From contig CANCFV010000018.1 in the NCBI GenBank assembly GCA_947377275.1, positions 1 to 46,633 on the forward strand: a DNA stretch of 46,633 nucleotides. Direction: 5' to 3'. Below, piece after piece: positions 34,510 to 42,672 of the stretch. A program made the translations under genes and the position numbers. Within the stretch, counting starts at the first letter, position 1. Every line of letters starts with the position of its first letter. This DNA comes from Burkholderiales bacterium. GTDB lineage: Bacteria; Pseudomonadota; Gammaproteobacteria; Burkholderiales; Burkholderiaceae_C. Under the pieces are notes generated by a model. The model was given only the letters and a program-made list of their open reading frames with translations. It ran no database searches and was not told where the DNA came from.

Positions 34510-34920
34510 TCAACTGCCGCGGTAGGTCGAATAAGCCCATGGGCTCACCAGCAAGGGCACGTGGTAGTGCGCTTGCTCATCAGCAATGCCAAAGTCCAGC
34601 GGCACCACGTCCAGGAAAGCGGGCTCTGGCAAAGACCCCGCCTGGGACTTGAAGTAGCTGCCCACGTCAAACTCCAGGCGGTAGCGTCCCTCAACAAAGG
34701 TCTGCTCTGACAACAAAGGTGCATCCAGTCGGCCATCGGCATTGGTCACAGCAGACCCCAGCAAGCGCCATGCCGCAGTGCCGGCTGGGGCCAGCGCTGC
34801 CTCCCTCACGTACAGGCGCACCGCCATGTCGGCGGCAGGCTTGCCCGAGCAGGTGTCCAGCACGTGGGTTGTGAGTCGACCTCGGGCGCCAGTGGGTGTG
34901 TGGGGGGTGGTTTGTGTCAT
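34510..34920 (-). CDS. uraH: 5-hydroxyisourate hydrolase (transthyretin-like)
   Basis: 136 residues. Hydrolyses 5-hydroxyisourate to OHCU. Conserved LTTHVLDTCSGKPAADM near the N-terminus (active-site His), FVEGRYRLEFDVGSYF in the middle, HYHVPLLVSPWAYSTYRGS at the end with the YRGS tail typical of bacterial and animal HIUases. First gene of the uraH-puuD transcript and divergent to the GntR gene with 47 bases between starts. Confidence 0.96.
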   Translation of the reverse strand: MTQTTPHTPTGARGRLTTHVLDTCSGKPAADMAVRLYVREAALAPAGTAAWRLLGSAVTNADGRLDAPLLSEQTFVEGRYRLEFDVGSYFKSQAGSLPEPAFLDVVPLDFGIADEQAHYHVPLLVSPWAYSTYRGS

Positions 34921-34928
34921 GAAACGGC

Positions 34929-34956
34929 TTGCTCAAAACTCGTGAAACTGTATACA
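34929..34956 (+). promoter_or_regulatory. gntR promoter with TGTATACA palindrome at the -10 box
   Basis: TTGCTC (34929-34934), 16 bases, TATACA (34951-34956). The perfect palindrome TGTATACA (34949-34956) covers the -10. The gap also holds the divergent uraH promoter. A GntR/FCD autoregulator acting here is the simplest reading. The predicted transcript would start only a few bases before the gntR ATG at 34968. Confidence 0.5.
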
Positions 34957-34967
34957 CTTTAACCACG

Positions 34968-35765
34968 ATGAGCGCCGCACGCAAGACACCCAGCACCAAT
35001 CCGCCTGCCCGCAAGGCCAAGGCGCAGAGCCAGCGTTCACAAGTGCCTGCGCCGGCCCCCGACCGCCAGATCGACCAAGAGCCCGTGGCCAATGAGTCAG
35101 CGCCGTCCAGCACCGAAGTGATCGTGGCGGCCGTGACGCGGGCCATCGTTGAACACCGCCTGTTGCCCGGCGCCAAACTGGGTGAGCAAAAACTGGGCGA
35201 CCGGTTTGGTGTGTCGCGCACCATCGTGCGGCAAGCCATGTTCCGCTTGTCTGAACTCAAGCTGATCAAGCTCGAACCGGCGCGCGGTGCGTTCGTGGCG
35301 GCACCCTCGATTCAAGAGGCGCGCGAGGTGTTCGCGGTGCGCAAAATGGTCGAAAGCCAGATGCTGCGCAGCCTGATCCCTCAGATCAAGCAAGCGGACA
35401 TCCGCGTGCTCAAAGCGCACATCAAGGCAGAACGCGACGCGGTCACGCGCATCGACGTGGCCTCGCGCACCAAGCTGCTGTTTGACTTCCATGTGCGATT
35501 GGCCGAGTTGCTGGGCAACCAGGTGCTGGTCAGCCTGATGCAAGAGCTGGTGTCGCGCTGCTCACTGATCACGCTGATGTACCAGTCGTCTGACGACGCA
35601 GAAACTTCGAATGCCGAGCACGTTGACATCCTCAAGGCCATTGAGGCGCGCGATGTGGAATCCGCCGTGGCCTTGATGGACCAACACCTCTCCAGCGTCG
35701 AGCAGCAGCTGACCGAGCGCCCCCGCGCCCCAGGCCTGAACCTCGACGACGCCTTTGCAAATTGA
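34968..35765 (+). CDS. GntR-family regulator with FCD effector domain
   Basis: 265 residues. A Pro/Ala/Gln-rich N-terminal stretch of about 45 residues, then the winged helix-turn-helix (about 50-115: GEQKLGDRFGVSRTIVRQAMFRLSEL) and an all-helical FCD domain to about 250 with probable metal ligands in LLFDFHVRLAELLGN, NAEHVDIL and LMDQHLSS. Sits divergent to uraH-puuD and eight bases before puuE, so it likely controls urate and allantoin breakdown with a pathway intermediate as effector. The stop of this gene lies just before the puuE start. Confidence 0.92.
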   Translation: MSAARKTPSTNPPARKAKAQSQRSQVPAPAPDRQIDQEPVANESAPSSTEVIVAAVTRAIVEHRLLPGAKLGEQKLGDRFGVSRTIVRQAMFRLSELKLIKLEPARGAFVAAPSIQEAREVFAVRKMVESQMLRSLIPQIKQADIRVLKAHIKAERDAVTRIDVASRTKLLFDFHVRLAELLGNQVLVSLMQELVSRCSLITLMYQSSDDAETSNAEHVDILKAIEARDVESAVALMDQHLSSVEQQLTERPRAPGLNLDDAFAN

Positions 35766-35772
35766 ACACGCC

Positions 35773-36726
35773 ATGAGCCACCTGTTTGTCGACCCCAAGG
35801 CGCCCTACCCCCGCGACCTCATCGGCTATGGCCGCGACGTGCCCCATGCACGCTGGCCAGGCGGTGCGCGCATCGCCGTGCAGTTCGTGCTGAACTACGA
35901 AGAAGGCGGCGAGAACGCCGTGCTGCAGGGCGATACCGGCAGCGAACAGTTCTTGAGCGAGATGTTCAATCCGGCGTCTTACCCCGACCGGCACATGAGC
36001 ATGGAGTCGATCTACGAGTACGGCTCCCGCGCCGGCGTGTGGCGCATCTTGCGCGAGTTCGAGCGCCGAGGCTGGCCACTGACCGTGTTCGGCGTGGGCA
36101 TGGCCTTGGCGCGCCACCCCGAGCTGACCAAGGCGTTTGTGGACCTGGGCCACGAAATTGCCTGCCATGGCTGGCGTTGGATCCATTACCAGAGCATGGA
36201 CGAAGCCACCGAGCGCGAGCACATGCGCTTGGGGCTCGAAGCCATCGAAGCCCTGACGGGCGAGCGCCCGCTGGGTTGGTACACCGGCCGCGACAGCCCC
36301 AACACACGCAGACTGGTGGCCGACGACGGCGCCCTGCTCTACGACAGCGACCACTACGGTGACGACCTGCCCTTGTGGATGCCGGTGCAGCGCAGCGATG
36401 GCCAAACGGTGCAGCGCCTGGTGGTGCCCTACACGCTGGATGCCAATGACATGCGCTTCTCGCTGCCCCAAGGCTATGCGCAAGGCGAGGACTTCTACAT
36501 CTACCTGCGCGACACCTTCGACCAGCTTTATGCCGAAGGCGACCCGCAATGCGAGGACCGCCCGAAGATGATGAGCATCGGCATGCACTGCCGCCTGCTG
36601 GGTCGCCCCGGTCGCTTCCGTGCCTTCTGCAAGTTCCTCGACCACGTGCAACGACACCCCGATGTGTGGGTGTGCAAACGCGTGGACATCGCCAAGCACT
36701 GGGCCGCCACCCATCCGCACCCTTGA
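35773..36726 (+). CDS. puuE: allantoinase PuuE, polysaccharide-deacetylase fold
   Basis: 317 residues. Unlike the zinc amidohydrolase AllB, PuuE is a metal-independent allantoinase of the polysaccharide-deacetylase fold that opens (S)-allantoin to allantoate. Features: DLIGYGRDVPHARWPGGARIAVQFVLNYEEGGE at the start, PASYPDRHMSMESIYEYGSR, HEIACHGWRWIHY, GWYTGRDSPNTRRL and DSDHYGDDLP. First gene of the group that continues with the UraD-AllC fusion after 25 bases. Confidence 0.95.
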   Translation: MSHLFVDPKAPYPRDLIGYGRDVPHARWPGGARIAVQFVLNYEEGGENAVLQGDTGSEQFLSEMFNPASYPDRHMSMESIYEYGSRAGVWRILREFERRGWPLTVFGVGMALARHPELTKAFVDLGHEIACHGWRWIHYQSMDEATEREHMRLGLEAIEALTGERPLGWYTGRDSPNTRRLVADDGALLYDSDHYGDDLPLWMPVQRSDGQTVQRLVVPYTLDANDMRFSLPQGYAQGEDFYIYLRDTFDQLYAEGDPQCEDRPKMMSIGMHCRLLGRPGRFRAFCKFLDHVQRHPDVWVCKRVDIAKHWAATHPHP

Positions 36727-36751
36727 CCGAGCGAGCCCGAACGGACACCCC

Positions 36752-38533
36752 ATGCCATTGACACTGGACACGCTCAACGCCGCCGACCAAACTGGCTTCG
36801 TGCAACTGCTCGACGGCGTCTACGAGCACTCGCCTTGGATCGCGCAAGCGGCCTGGGCGCAGCGCCCCTTCACCACGCCGGCCCACCTCAAGCACGCCAT
36901 GGCCACGGTGGTGCGCACCGCATCGCGCGAAGCCCAGCTCGGCTTGATCTGCGCCCACCCGGAGCTGGCGGGCAAAGCAGCCATGGCGGGCCAGCTCACG
37001 GCCGAGTCCACCCATGAGCAAAGCACGTCGGGTCTGACCCACTGCAGCCCTGAAGAATTTGCACGACTGCAGCAGCTCAACGCCGATTACAAAGCGCGCT
37101 TCGGTTGGCCCTTCATCATGGCCGTTCGCGGCCCGCGTGGCCTGGGCCTGAGGCGCCAAGCCATCATCGAGACCTTCGCGCGCCGCCTGGACCAGCCCGC
37201 CCAGGTTGAGCTGGCCGAGTGCCTGCGGCAAATCCACCGCATCGCCGAAATCCGCCTGAACGACAAATTCGGCGTGGTGCCTGAGCAAGGTGCCATGGTG
37301 TGGGACTGGGCCGAGCAACTGGCCAAATTCAGCGAACTGGGCTACAAGGAACAAGGCCAACTGACCGTCACTTACCTCACGCCCGCCCACCGCGAATGCG
37401 CCAACCAGCTGCGCACCTGGATGCACACATGTGGCTTTGACGAGGTGCACCTTGATGCCGTGGGCAATGTGGTGGGCACCTACCACGGCAGCGACGCCAC
37501 CGCACCGCGCCTGCTGACCGGCTCTCACTACGACACCGTACGCAACGGGGGCAAGTACGACGGCCGTTTGGGCATCTTCGTGCCCATGGCCTGCGTGAAG
37601 GCGCTGCACCAGCAAGGCCGCCGCCTGCGCCATGGCATCGAGGTGATCGGCTTCGCGGAAGAAGAGGGCCAACGCTACGCCGCCACCTTCTTGGGTTCGG
37701 GTGCCTTGGTGGGCGATTTCAAAGCCGAATGGCTGGACCAGGTCGACACCGAGGGCATCACCTTGCGTCAGGCCATGCAGGCGGCCGGCCTGAGCGCCGA
37801 CCTGGCTGAAATTGCCCAGCTTCGCCGGGCCCCCAAGCACTACCTGGGCTTTGTCGAGGTGCACATTGAGCAAGGCCCCTGGCTGGACGAGATCGATCAG
37901 CCCTTGGGCGTGGTCACCTCCATCAACGGCAGTGCCCGCTTCGTGGGCGAAGTCATCGGGCAAGCCAGCCACGCGGGCACCACCCCCATGGACCGTCGCC
38001 GGGATGCGGCTGCCGCTGTGGCTGAACTGGTCTTGTACGTCGAACAACGCGCGGCGCAAGATGCCGCCTCACCCATCGGACCTTCGGTGGGCACGGTGGG
38101 CGTGCTGAACGTGCCCTCGGGCTCGGTCAATGTGGTGCCAGGCCGCTGCCAGTTCACGCTCGATTTGCGCGCACCCACCAACGCCCAACGCGATGCCTTG
38201 GTGCAAGACGTGACCCAGCAGTTGCAAGCCATCGTCGATCGCCGCGGCCTGCGCCACAGCCTCACGCGCAGCATGACGGCATCCGCCGCCCCATCGGACG
38301 CGGCCCTGCAAGCCCGATGGGAAGCCGCCGTCAAGGCCACCGGCCTGCCCATCGTCAAACTGCCCAGCGGCGCGGGTCACGATGCCATGAAGCTGCACGA
38401 AGCCATGCCACAGGCCATGCTGTTTGTGCGAGGCGGCAACAACGGCATCAGCCACAACCCGCTCGAAACCATCACCCAGGACGACGCGCAACTGTGCGTC
38501 AATGCCTTCATGCACCTGTTGGACCACCTATGA
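36752..38533 (+). CDS. uraD: fused OHCU decarboxylase (UraD) and allantoate amidohydrolase (AllC)
   Basis: 593 residues in one uninterrupted frame. Residues 1 to about 170 are UraD: catalytic His69 in CAHPELAGKAA, Glu89 in STHEQS, and FGWPFIMAVRG, which decarboxylates OHCU to (S)-allantoin. Residues about 180-593 are an M20-type amidohydrolase of the AllC/HyuC branch: metal ligands His259 (GSHYDTV), Asp270 (KYDGRLG), Glu304/305 (FAEEEGQRY), His371 (EVHIEQGP) and a C-terminal His (GISHNPLE); it removes ammonia from allantoate. PuuE catalyses the step between the two halves. No linker sequence of note separates them. The stop overlaps the next gene's start. Confidence 0.94.
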   Translation: MPLTLDTLNAADQTGFVQLLDGVYEHSPWIAQAAWAQRPFTTPAHLKHAMATVVRTASREAQLGLICAHPELAGKAAMAGQLTAESTHEQSTSGLTHCSPEEFARLQQLNADYKARFGWPFIMAVRGPRGLGLRRQAIIETFARRLDQPAQVELAECLRQIHRIAEIRLNDKFGVVPEQGAMVWDWAEQLAKFSELGYKEQGQLTVTYLTPAHRECANQLRTWMHTCGFDEVHLDAVGNVVGTYHGSDATAPRLLTGSHYDTVRNGGKYDGRLGIFVPMACVKALHQQGRRLRHGIEVIGFAEEEGQRYAATFLGSGALVGDFKAEWLDQVDTEGITLRQAMQAAGLSADLAEIAQLRRAPKHYLGFVEVHIEQGPWLDEIDQPLGVVTSINGSARFVGEVIGQASHAGTTPMDRRRDAAAAVAELVLYVEQRAAQDAASPIGPSVGTVGVLNVPSGSVNVVPGRCQFTLDLRAPTNAQRDALVQDVTQQLQAIVDRRGLRHSLTRSMTASAAPSDAALQARWEAAVKATGLPIVKLPSGAGHDAMKLHEAMPQAMLFVRGGNNGISHNPLETITQDDAQLCVNAFMHLLDHL

Positions 38534-39825
38534 GCCAAGCCTCCGTCACGGCCACGCCAGAACGGCAAGCCCAGTACGCCGCCATTGACCAGTGGGTCGA
38601 TGCCCACTTCGACGATGAAGTGCGCTTCCTGCAAGCCTTGGTGCAAGTGCCCACCGACACGCCACCGGGCAACAACGCGCCCCATGCACAACGCACCACC
38701 GAGCTGCTCAGCGCCTTTGGCTGGCACGCCGAGCAGCACCATGTGCCCGACGCAGAGGTCAAGGCCTACGGCCTGGAAAGCCTGTGCAACCTGATCGTGC
38801 GTCGGCCATTCGGGCCCACGAACGCACAGGGCAAGCCCACGCAAGGCCGCACCATTGCACTCAATGCCCACGGCGACGTGGTGCCGCCCGGCGAAGGCTG
38901 GACGCACCCTCCTTACGGCGGCGAGGTGCACGATGGCAAGCTGTACGGACGCGCCTCAGCCGTCAGCAAAAGCGACTTCGCCACCTTCAGCTTCGCGCTG
39001 CGCGCCATCGAAGCCATGGCCGCTCAGGGCGCAGCGCTGCAGGGTGCCGTTGAACTGCATTTCACCTACGACGAAGAGTTCGGGGGCGAGCTAGGCCCCG
39101 GCTGGCTTTTGCGACAAGGCCTGACCCACCCTGACCTGCTGATCGCTGCTGGCTTCAGCCACGAAGTGGTCACCGCCCACAACGGCTGTTTGCAGATGGA
39201 GGTCACGGTGCATGGCCTGATGGCGCACGCTGCCATCCCGCACACGGGCGTCGATGCCTTGCAGGCCGCCGTCCACATCCTGCAAGCCCTGTACGCCCAA
39301 AACACAGCCTACCAAGCCATCACCTCGCAAGTGCTAGGCATCAAGCACCCTTACTTGAATGTGGGCCGCATTGAAGGTGGCACCAACACGAACGTGGTGC
39401 CAGGCAAGGTGGTGTTCAAGCTCGACCGCCGCATGATCCCCGAAGAAAACGCCGCGCAGGTCGAAGCCGATGTGCGCCGTGTCATTGAAGAGGCTGCGGC
39501 CCAATGCCCTGGCATCCGCATAGAGATCAAACGGCTGCTGCTTGCCCACTCACTTCAAGCGCTGCCGGGCAATGCGCCCCTGGTGGAGGCTTTGCTGCGG
39601 CACGGGCAAACGGTGCTGGGCAAGCCCATCCCCACCTGTGGCACGCCGCTGTACACCGACGTGCGTCTGTACTGCGCTCAAGGCATCCCGGCGGTGATTT
39701 ACGGTGCGGGGCCAGCCACGGTGCTCGAGTCAAACGCCAAGCGGGCCGACGAACACCTGGTGCTCGACGACCTGCGCAAAGCCACGAAGGTGGTGGCGCG
39801 CAGCCTGTTGGATCTCTTGAGCTGA
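38530..39825 (+). CDS. M20-family metallohydrolase with altered metal site
   Basis: 431 residues. Overall fold is that of ArgE/DapE-type M20 proteins: LNAHGDVVPPGEGW, FTYDEEFGGELGPGWLL (catalytic Glu and metal Glu), a dimerisation domain around VHGLMAHAAIPHTGVDALQAA. At the site where the family has GRGxxDxKGG it reads GRASAVSKSD, so the metal-bridging Asp appears to be Val; near the C-terminus AKRADEHL stands where AHxxDEYL is usual. Both alignments are by eye. ATGA overlap with the UraD-AllC fusion links it to allantoate breakdown; the ureidoglycine or ureidoglycolate step, otherwise unassigned here, is one possible job. Confidence 0.85.
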   Translation: MSQASVTATPERQAQYAAIDQWVDAHFDDEVRFLQALVQVPTDTPPGNNAPHAQRTTELLSAFGWHAEQHHVPDAEVKAYGLESLCNLIVRRPFGPTNAQGKPTQGRTIALNAHGDVVPPGEGWTHPPYGGEVHDGKLYGRASAVSKSDFATFSFALRAIEAMAAQGAALQGAVELHFTYDEEFGGELGPGWLLRQGLTHPDLLIAAGFSHEVVTAHNGCLQMEVTVHGLMAHAAIPHTGVDALQAAVHILQALYAQNTAYQAITSQVLGIKHPYLNVGRIEGGTNTNVVPGKVVFKLDRRMIPEENAAQVEADVRRVIEEAAAQCPGIRIEIKRLLLAHSLQALPGNAPLVEALLRHGQTVLGKPIPTCGTPLYTDVRLYCAQGIPAVIYGAGPATVLESNAKRADEHLVLDDLRKATKVVARSLLDLLS

Positions 39826-39838
39826 CTTGATCCAGGTC

Positions 39839-39877
39839 TTGAGCGCAGGCAAGGCGGTGCCGGATAATCTCGGCACC
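39839..39877 (+). promoter_or_regulatory. trhO promoter, -10 box inside a perfect inverted repeat
   Basis: TTGAGC (39839-39844), 18 bases, GATAAT (39863-39868). GGTGCCG (39856-39862) and CGGCACC (39871-39877) flank the -10 as a perfect 7-bp dyad with 8-base centre, ending exactly at the ATG (39878). Predicted transcription start is about three bases before the start codon. Confidence 0.55.
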
Positions 39878-40753
39878 ATGTCCCAGACCGATCAAGCCCC
39901 TCTGCAGCACACCTCGTTCTATCACTTCGTGCAGCTCGATGACGCCGATGGCGTGGTCGAGGTCGTGCGCGAACTGGTGCAGCCCTTGACCGGCAGCGTG
40001 CTGGTGGCCGAAGAAGGCATCAGCGGCGCCCTGGCCGGATCCCCCAACCAGCTCGACACCTTCGAGCACGCGCTGCGGCACGACCCGCGCCTGAACCAGG
40101 CGTTTGCAGACATGCCGTTCAAGCGCAGCCACTGCAGCACCAAGCCGTTTTGGAAGGTGCGTGTGCACCGCAAGCGCGAGATCGTGGCCCTGGGCCTGCC
40201 CGGAGTCACTGGCGCGATGCCTGACCGCAGCCAAGGCAACCACCTCAGCCCCCAGCAATGGCGAGAGCTGATCGCCCAAGACAACGTGGTCGTGATCGAC
40301 AACCGCAACAGCTTTGAATTCCGACTGGGGCGCTTTCAAAACGCCATCGACCCCAACATCGACAACTTCCGCGACTTCCCGCATTACGTGCAATCGCACG
40401 CAGAGCAGTGGAAGGCCGAGGGCAAGCGCGTGGCCATGTACTGCACGGGCGGCATCCGCTGCGAAAAAACCGCGCCGTGGATGCAGCAGTTTGGGCTGGA
40501 CGTGTACCAGCTCGACGGCGGCATCATGAACTACTTCCAAAGCCTGCCAGACGCCAACAAGGACTGGCAAGGCGAGTGCTTCGTGTTCGACAACCGCGTG
40601 GCGGTTGACACGCGCCTGAACGAAACCAGCACCACCGTTGACCAGGTCTACAACGACAGCCCCGATGAGCTGTGGCGGCTGGAGCGCGCCCACCGCCTCG
40701 ACTCGGTCACGCCCAAGGCCGAGCGTGTCAAGCCAGACCCCAAGGGCGACTGA
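39878..40753 (+). CDS. trhO: tRNA uridine(34) hydroxylase TrhO (rhodanese fold)
   Basis: 291 residues. Oxygen-dependent hydroxylation of U34 in some tRNAs, leading to 5-hydroxyuridine. An N-terminal acylphosphatase-like domain (about 10-95: GSVLVAEEGISGALAG, KRSHCSTKPFWKV) and a rhodanese domain from about 120 with DNRNSFEFRLGRFQNAIDPN and the active-site CTGGIRCEK loop (Cys189). Same family as E. coli YceA. Six bases in front of the pseudouridine synthase gene. Confidence 0.93.
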   Translation: MSQTDQAPLQHTSFYHFVQLDDADGVVEVVRELVQPLTGSVLVAEEGISGALAGSPNQLDTFEHALRHDPRLNQAFADMPFKRSHCSTKPFWKVRVHRKREIVALGLPGVTGAMPDRSQGNHLSPQQWRELIAQDNVVVIDNRNSFEFRLGRFQNAIDPNIDNFRDFPHYVQSHAEQWKAEGKRVAMYCTGGIRCEKTAPWMQQFGLDVYQLDGGIMNYFQSLPDANKDWQGECFVFDNRVAVDTRLNETSTTVDQVYNDSPDELWRLERAHRLDSVTPKAERVKPDPKGD

Positions 40754-40758
40754 GCCCG

Positions 40759-41712
40759 ATGACCAGCGCCTTGCTGCCCACCAAAGATGGCGTCAGCCCC
40801 AGCTGCGTGGCACTGCCCAGCGGCCCATGGGCCACGGTGCTGGACTACCTGTTGCATCGCATTCCGGCCGTGACGCGCGACGAATGGGCCACGCGCATGG
40901 CTCAAGGTGAAGTGGTCGATGCCCTAGGCCAAACGGTGCCGCCCGACGCAGCCTTTCGGCCCCAAAGCAAGCTCTACTACTGGCGCAGCCTGCCCTTTGA
41001 ACACGCCGTGCCGTTTGACGAACACGTGGTTTTCCAAGACGCGCACATCGTGGTGGCCGACAAGCCGCACTTCTTGCCCGTGACGCCCAAGGGCCGCTAC
41101 CTGCACGAGACGCTGCTGGTGCGCCTCAAGCGCAAGCTGGGCATCGACACCCTGGTGCCCATGCACCGCATCGACCGCGAAACCGCAGGCCTGGTTTTGT
41201 TCACCATCCAGCCGCACACGCGCGACGCCTACCAGTCGCTGTTTCGCGACAAGCAAGTGCATAAAACCTATGAAGCCATCGCGCCGTGGCGGCTCGATCT
41301 GGCACTGCCCTGCACCCGCCGCAGCCGCCTGGTCGAAAGCACAGCGCAGTTCATGGTCATGCACGAAGCCGAGGGCGAGCCCAATGCCGAAACGCTGATC
41401 GAGTTGATCCAGCACACCGACCGATGGGGGCACTACCGGCTGTCGCCCATCACCGGGCAAAAGCACCAACTGCGCGCGCACATGGCCGCCATGGGGCTGC
41501 CTCTGCATGGTGATCGCATTTACCCCACCTTGTTGCCCCAGCCACCCGCGGATCAAGCGCCCGACTTCAGCTCACCCCTGCAACTGCTGGCGCGATCGGT
41601 GCGCTTCACAGACCCGATGACGGGCCAAGCAAGGCATTTCGAGAGCCAGCGCCAACTCGACTGGAGCCGCATCAGTGGCCAAAGTGGCGCTAGCTGCACC
41701 ACCGCAGACTGA
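40759..41712 (+). CDS. RluA-family pseudouridine synthase
   Basis: 317 residues. Catalytic motif MHRIDRETAGLVLF with nucleophile Asp139; then KTYEAI and HYRLSPITGQKHQLRAHMAAMGLPLHGD, typical of RluA/RluD-type enzymes. An N-terminal stretch of about 90 residues (DEWATRMAQGEV) resembles the S4-like part found in some members. The RNA target cannot be read from sequence. Start is the first ATG after the trhO stop; probably cotranscribed with it as an RNA-modification pair. Confidence 0.9.
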   Translation: MTSALLPTKDGVSPSCVALPSGPWATVLDYLLHRIPAVTRDEWATRMAQGEVVDALGQTVPPDAAFRPQSKLYYWRSLPFEHAVPFDEHVVFQDAHIVVADKPHFLPVTPKGRYLHETLLVRLKRKLGIDTLVPMHRIDRETAGLVLFTIQPHTRDAYQSLFRDKQVHKTYEAIAPWRLDLALPCTRRSRLVESTAQFMVMHEAEGEPNAETLIELIQHTDRWGHYRLSPITGQKHQLRAHMAAMGLPLHGDRIYPTLLPQPPADQAPDFSSPLQLLARSVRFTDPMTGQARHFESQRQLDWSRISGQSGASCTTAD

Positions 41713-41726
41713 ACGCCGCCATCACG

Positions 41727-42620
41727 TCAAGCAGGACGTGGCCAGAACGCCAGCACCGTGATGCCAATGGCCGCCACCAAAGCCACGGCCAAGGCAGCCC
41801 ACCAAGACAAGGGCATGCCATCGCGCATCAGGGTCATGGTTTCGGGGATGGGCACCTTCACGCTGATCACGCCCACGGGCTTGCCCACCTCATAGCCAAA
41901 GCCACCACCGCCATTGAACTGCAGGTTGGTCTTGAGGAACTCAGGCGCGTTTTGCGGCATGTCATGGCACTTCAGGCAGCTTTTTTGGGCCACCACCGCA
42001 CGGGCATACAAGAGCTGACCAGCTTCTTGGCGCCAGTACTCCAAGCCAGCCACCGGCTTGTTAGACCGCATCATGTCGGCCGACGAGGCACGCATCACGC
42101 CATCGCCAGACAACTTGGCAAAAGACGCCTGCATGGCCGTCAAGGCTTCGCGCTCAAAGGGGTTGGGCGCGTTGTTGGGGTTGAGCACGGTGCGTGCCGT
42201 CAAGCGGTACTGCGCCTTGCTGCCCGAGTTGAGCAGCACATCGGCCACCTCACGCTGGATCAGCGCCGGGTTCTTCCAGTGGTAGGCCTCGATGCGCTCC
42301 ATCGCGGCGCGTTCTTCTTGGCGGCCTTCCGTTTTCGCACCTTGCAGCAAGCCCGCGTCATCGTGCGACGTGGCATACACCGAGCGCGTCAAGAACGTGC
42401 CGGGAATGCGGGCGTTCGCCCCTTCCGTGCGCACATGCACCCCACCATACTGCGACGCCCAACGGCCGATGTTCTCGGCCATGTCGGCCACCGTGCGGCC
42501 TTCGCTCACCGTGCGAGACACCACCAAGGCATCACCGGCCACCCATGCGGCGGCGCCCAAAGCGCACACCAGCACGGCGGTCAGCAAGACCATCAGCACC
42601 CCTGATATTTTTCGCATCAT
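41727..42620 (-). CDS. DUF3365 (Tll0287-like) haem-binding membrane protein
   Basis: 297 residues. N-terminal membrane helix (about 7-30), a periplasmic DUF3365 domain with haem-c motif SCLKCH (about residue 215), YEVGKPVGVISVKVPI at its end and a C-terminal helix (about 270-290). Such domains are haem-containing redox or gas sensors or electron carriers; here no kinase or cyclase is fused, so it is a stand-alone haem protein. It lies 52 bases downstream of psd on the same strand and converges on the pseudouridine synthase gene. Confidence 0.85.
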   Translation of the reverse strand: MMRKISGVLMVLLTAVLVCALGAAAWVAGDALVVSRTVSEGRTVADMAENIGRWASQYGGVHVRTEGANARIPGTFLTRSVYATSHDDAGLLQGAKTEGRQEERAAMERIEAYHWKNPALIQREVADVLLNSGSKAQYRLTARTVLNPNNAPNPFEREALTAMQASFAKLSGDGVMRASSADMMRSNKPVAGLEYWRQEAGQLLYARAVVAQKSCLKCHDMPQNAPEFLKTNLQFNGGGGFGYEVGKPVGVISVKVPIPETMTLMRDGMPLSWWAALAVALVAAIGITVLAFWPRPA

Positions 42621-42672
42621 CTGCCCCCAAACTGCTTCATTTTTTGAACTTGAACGACCGGGCCCGAGCGCC

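Noticed and set aside
35966-38059. 697-codon open frame on the minus strand
   Set aside because: Antisense to puuE and the UraD-AllC fusion, both with clear family motifs; low-complexity product without recognisable features.
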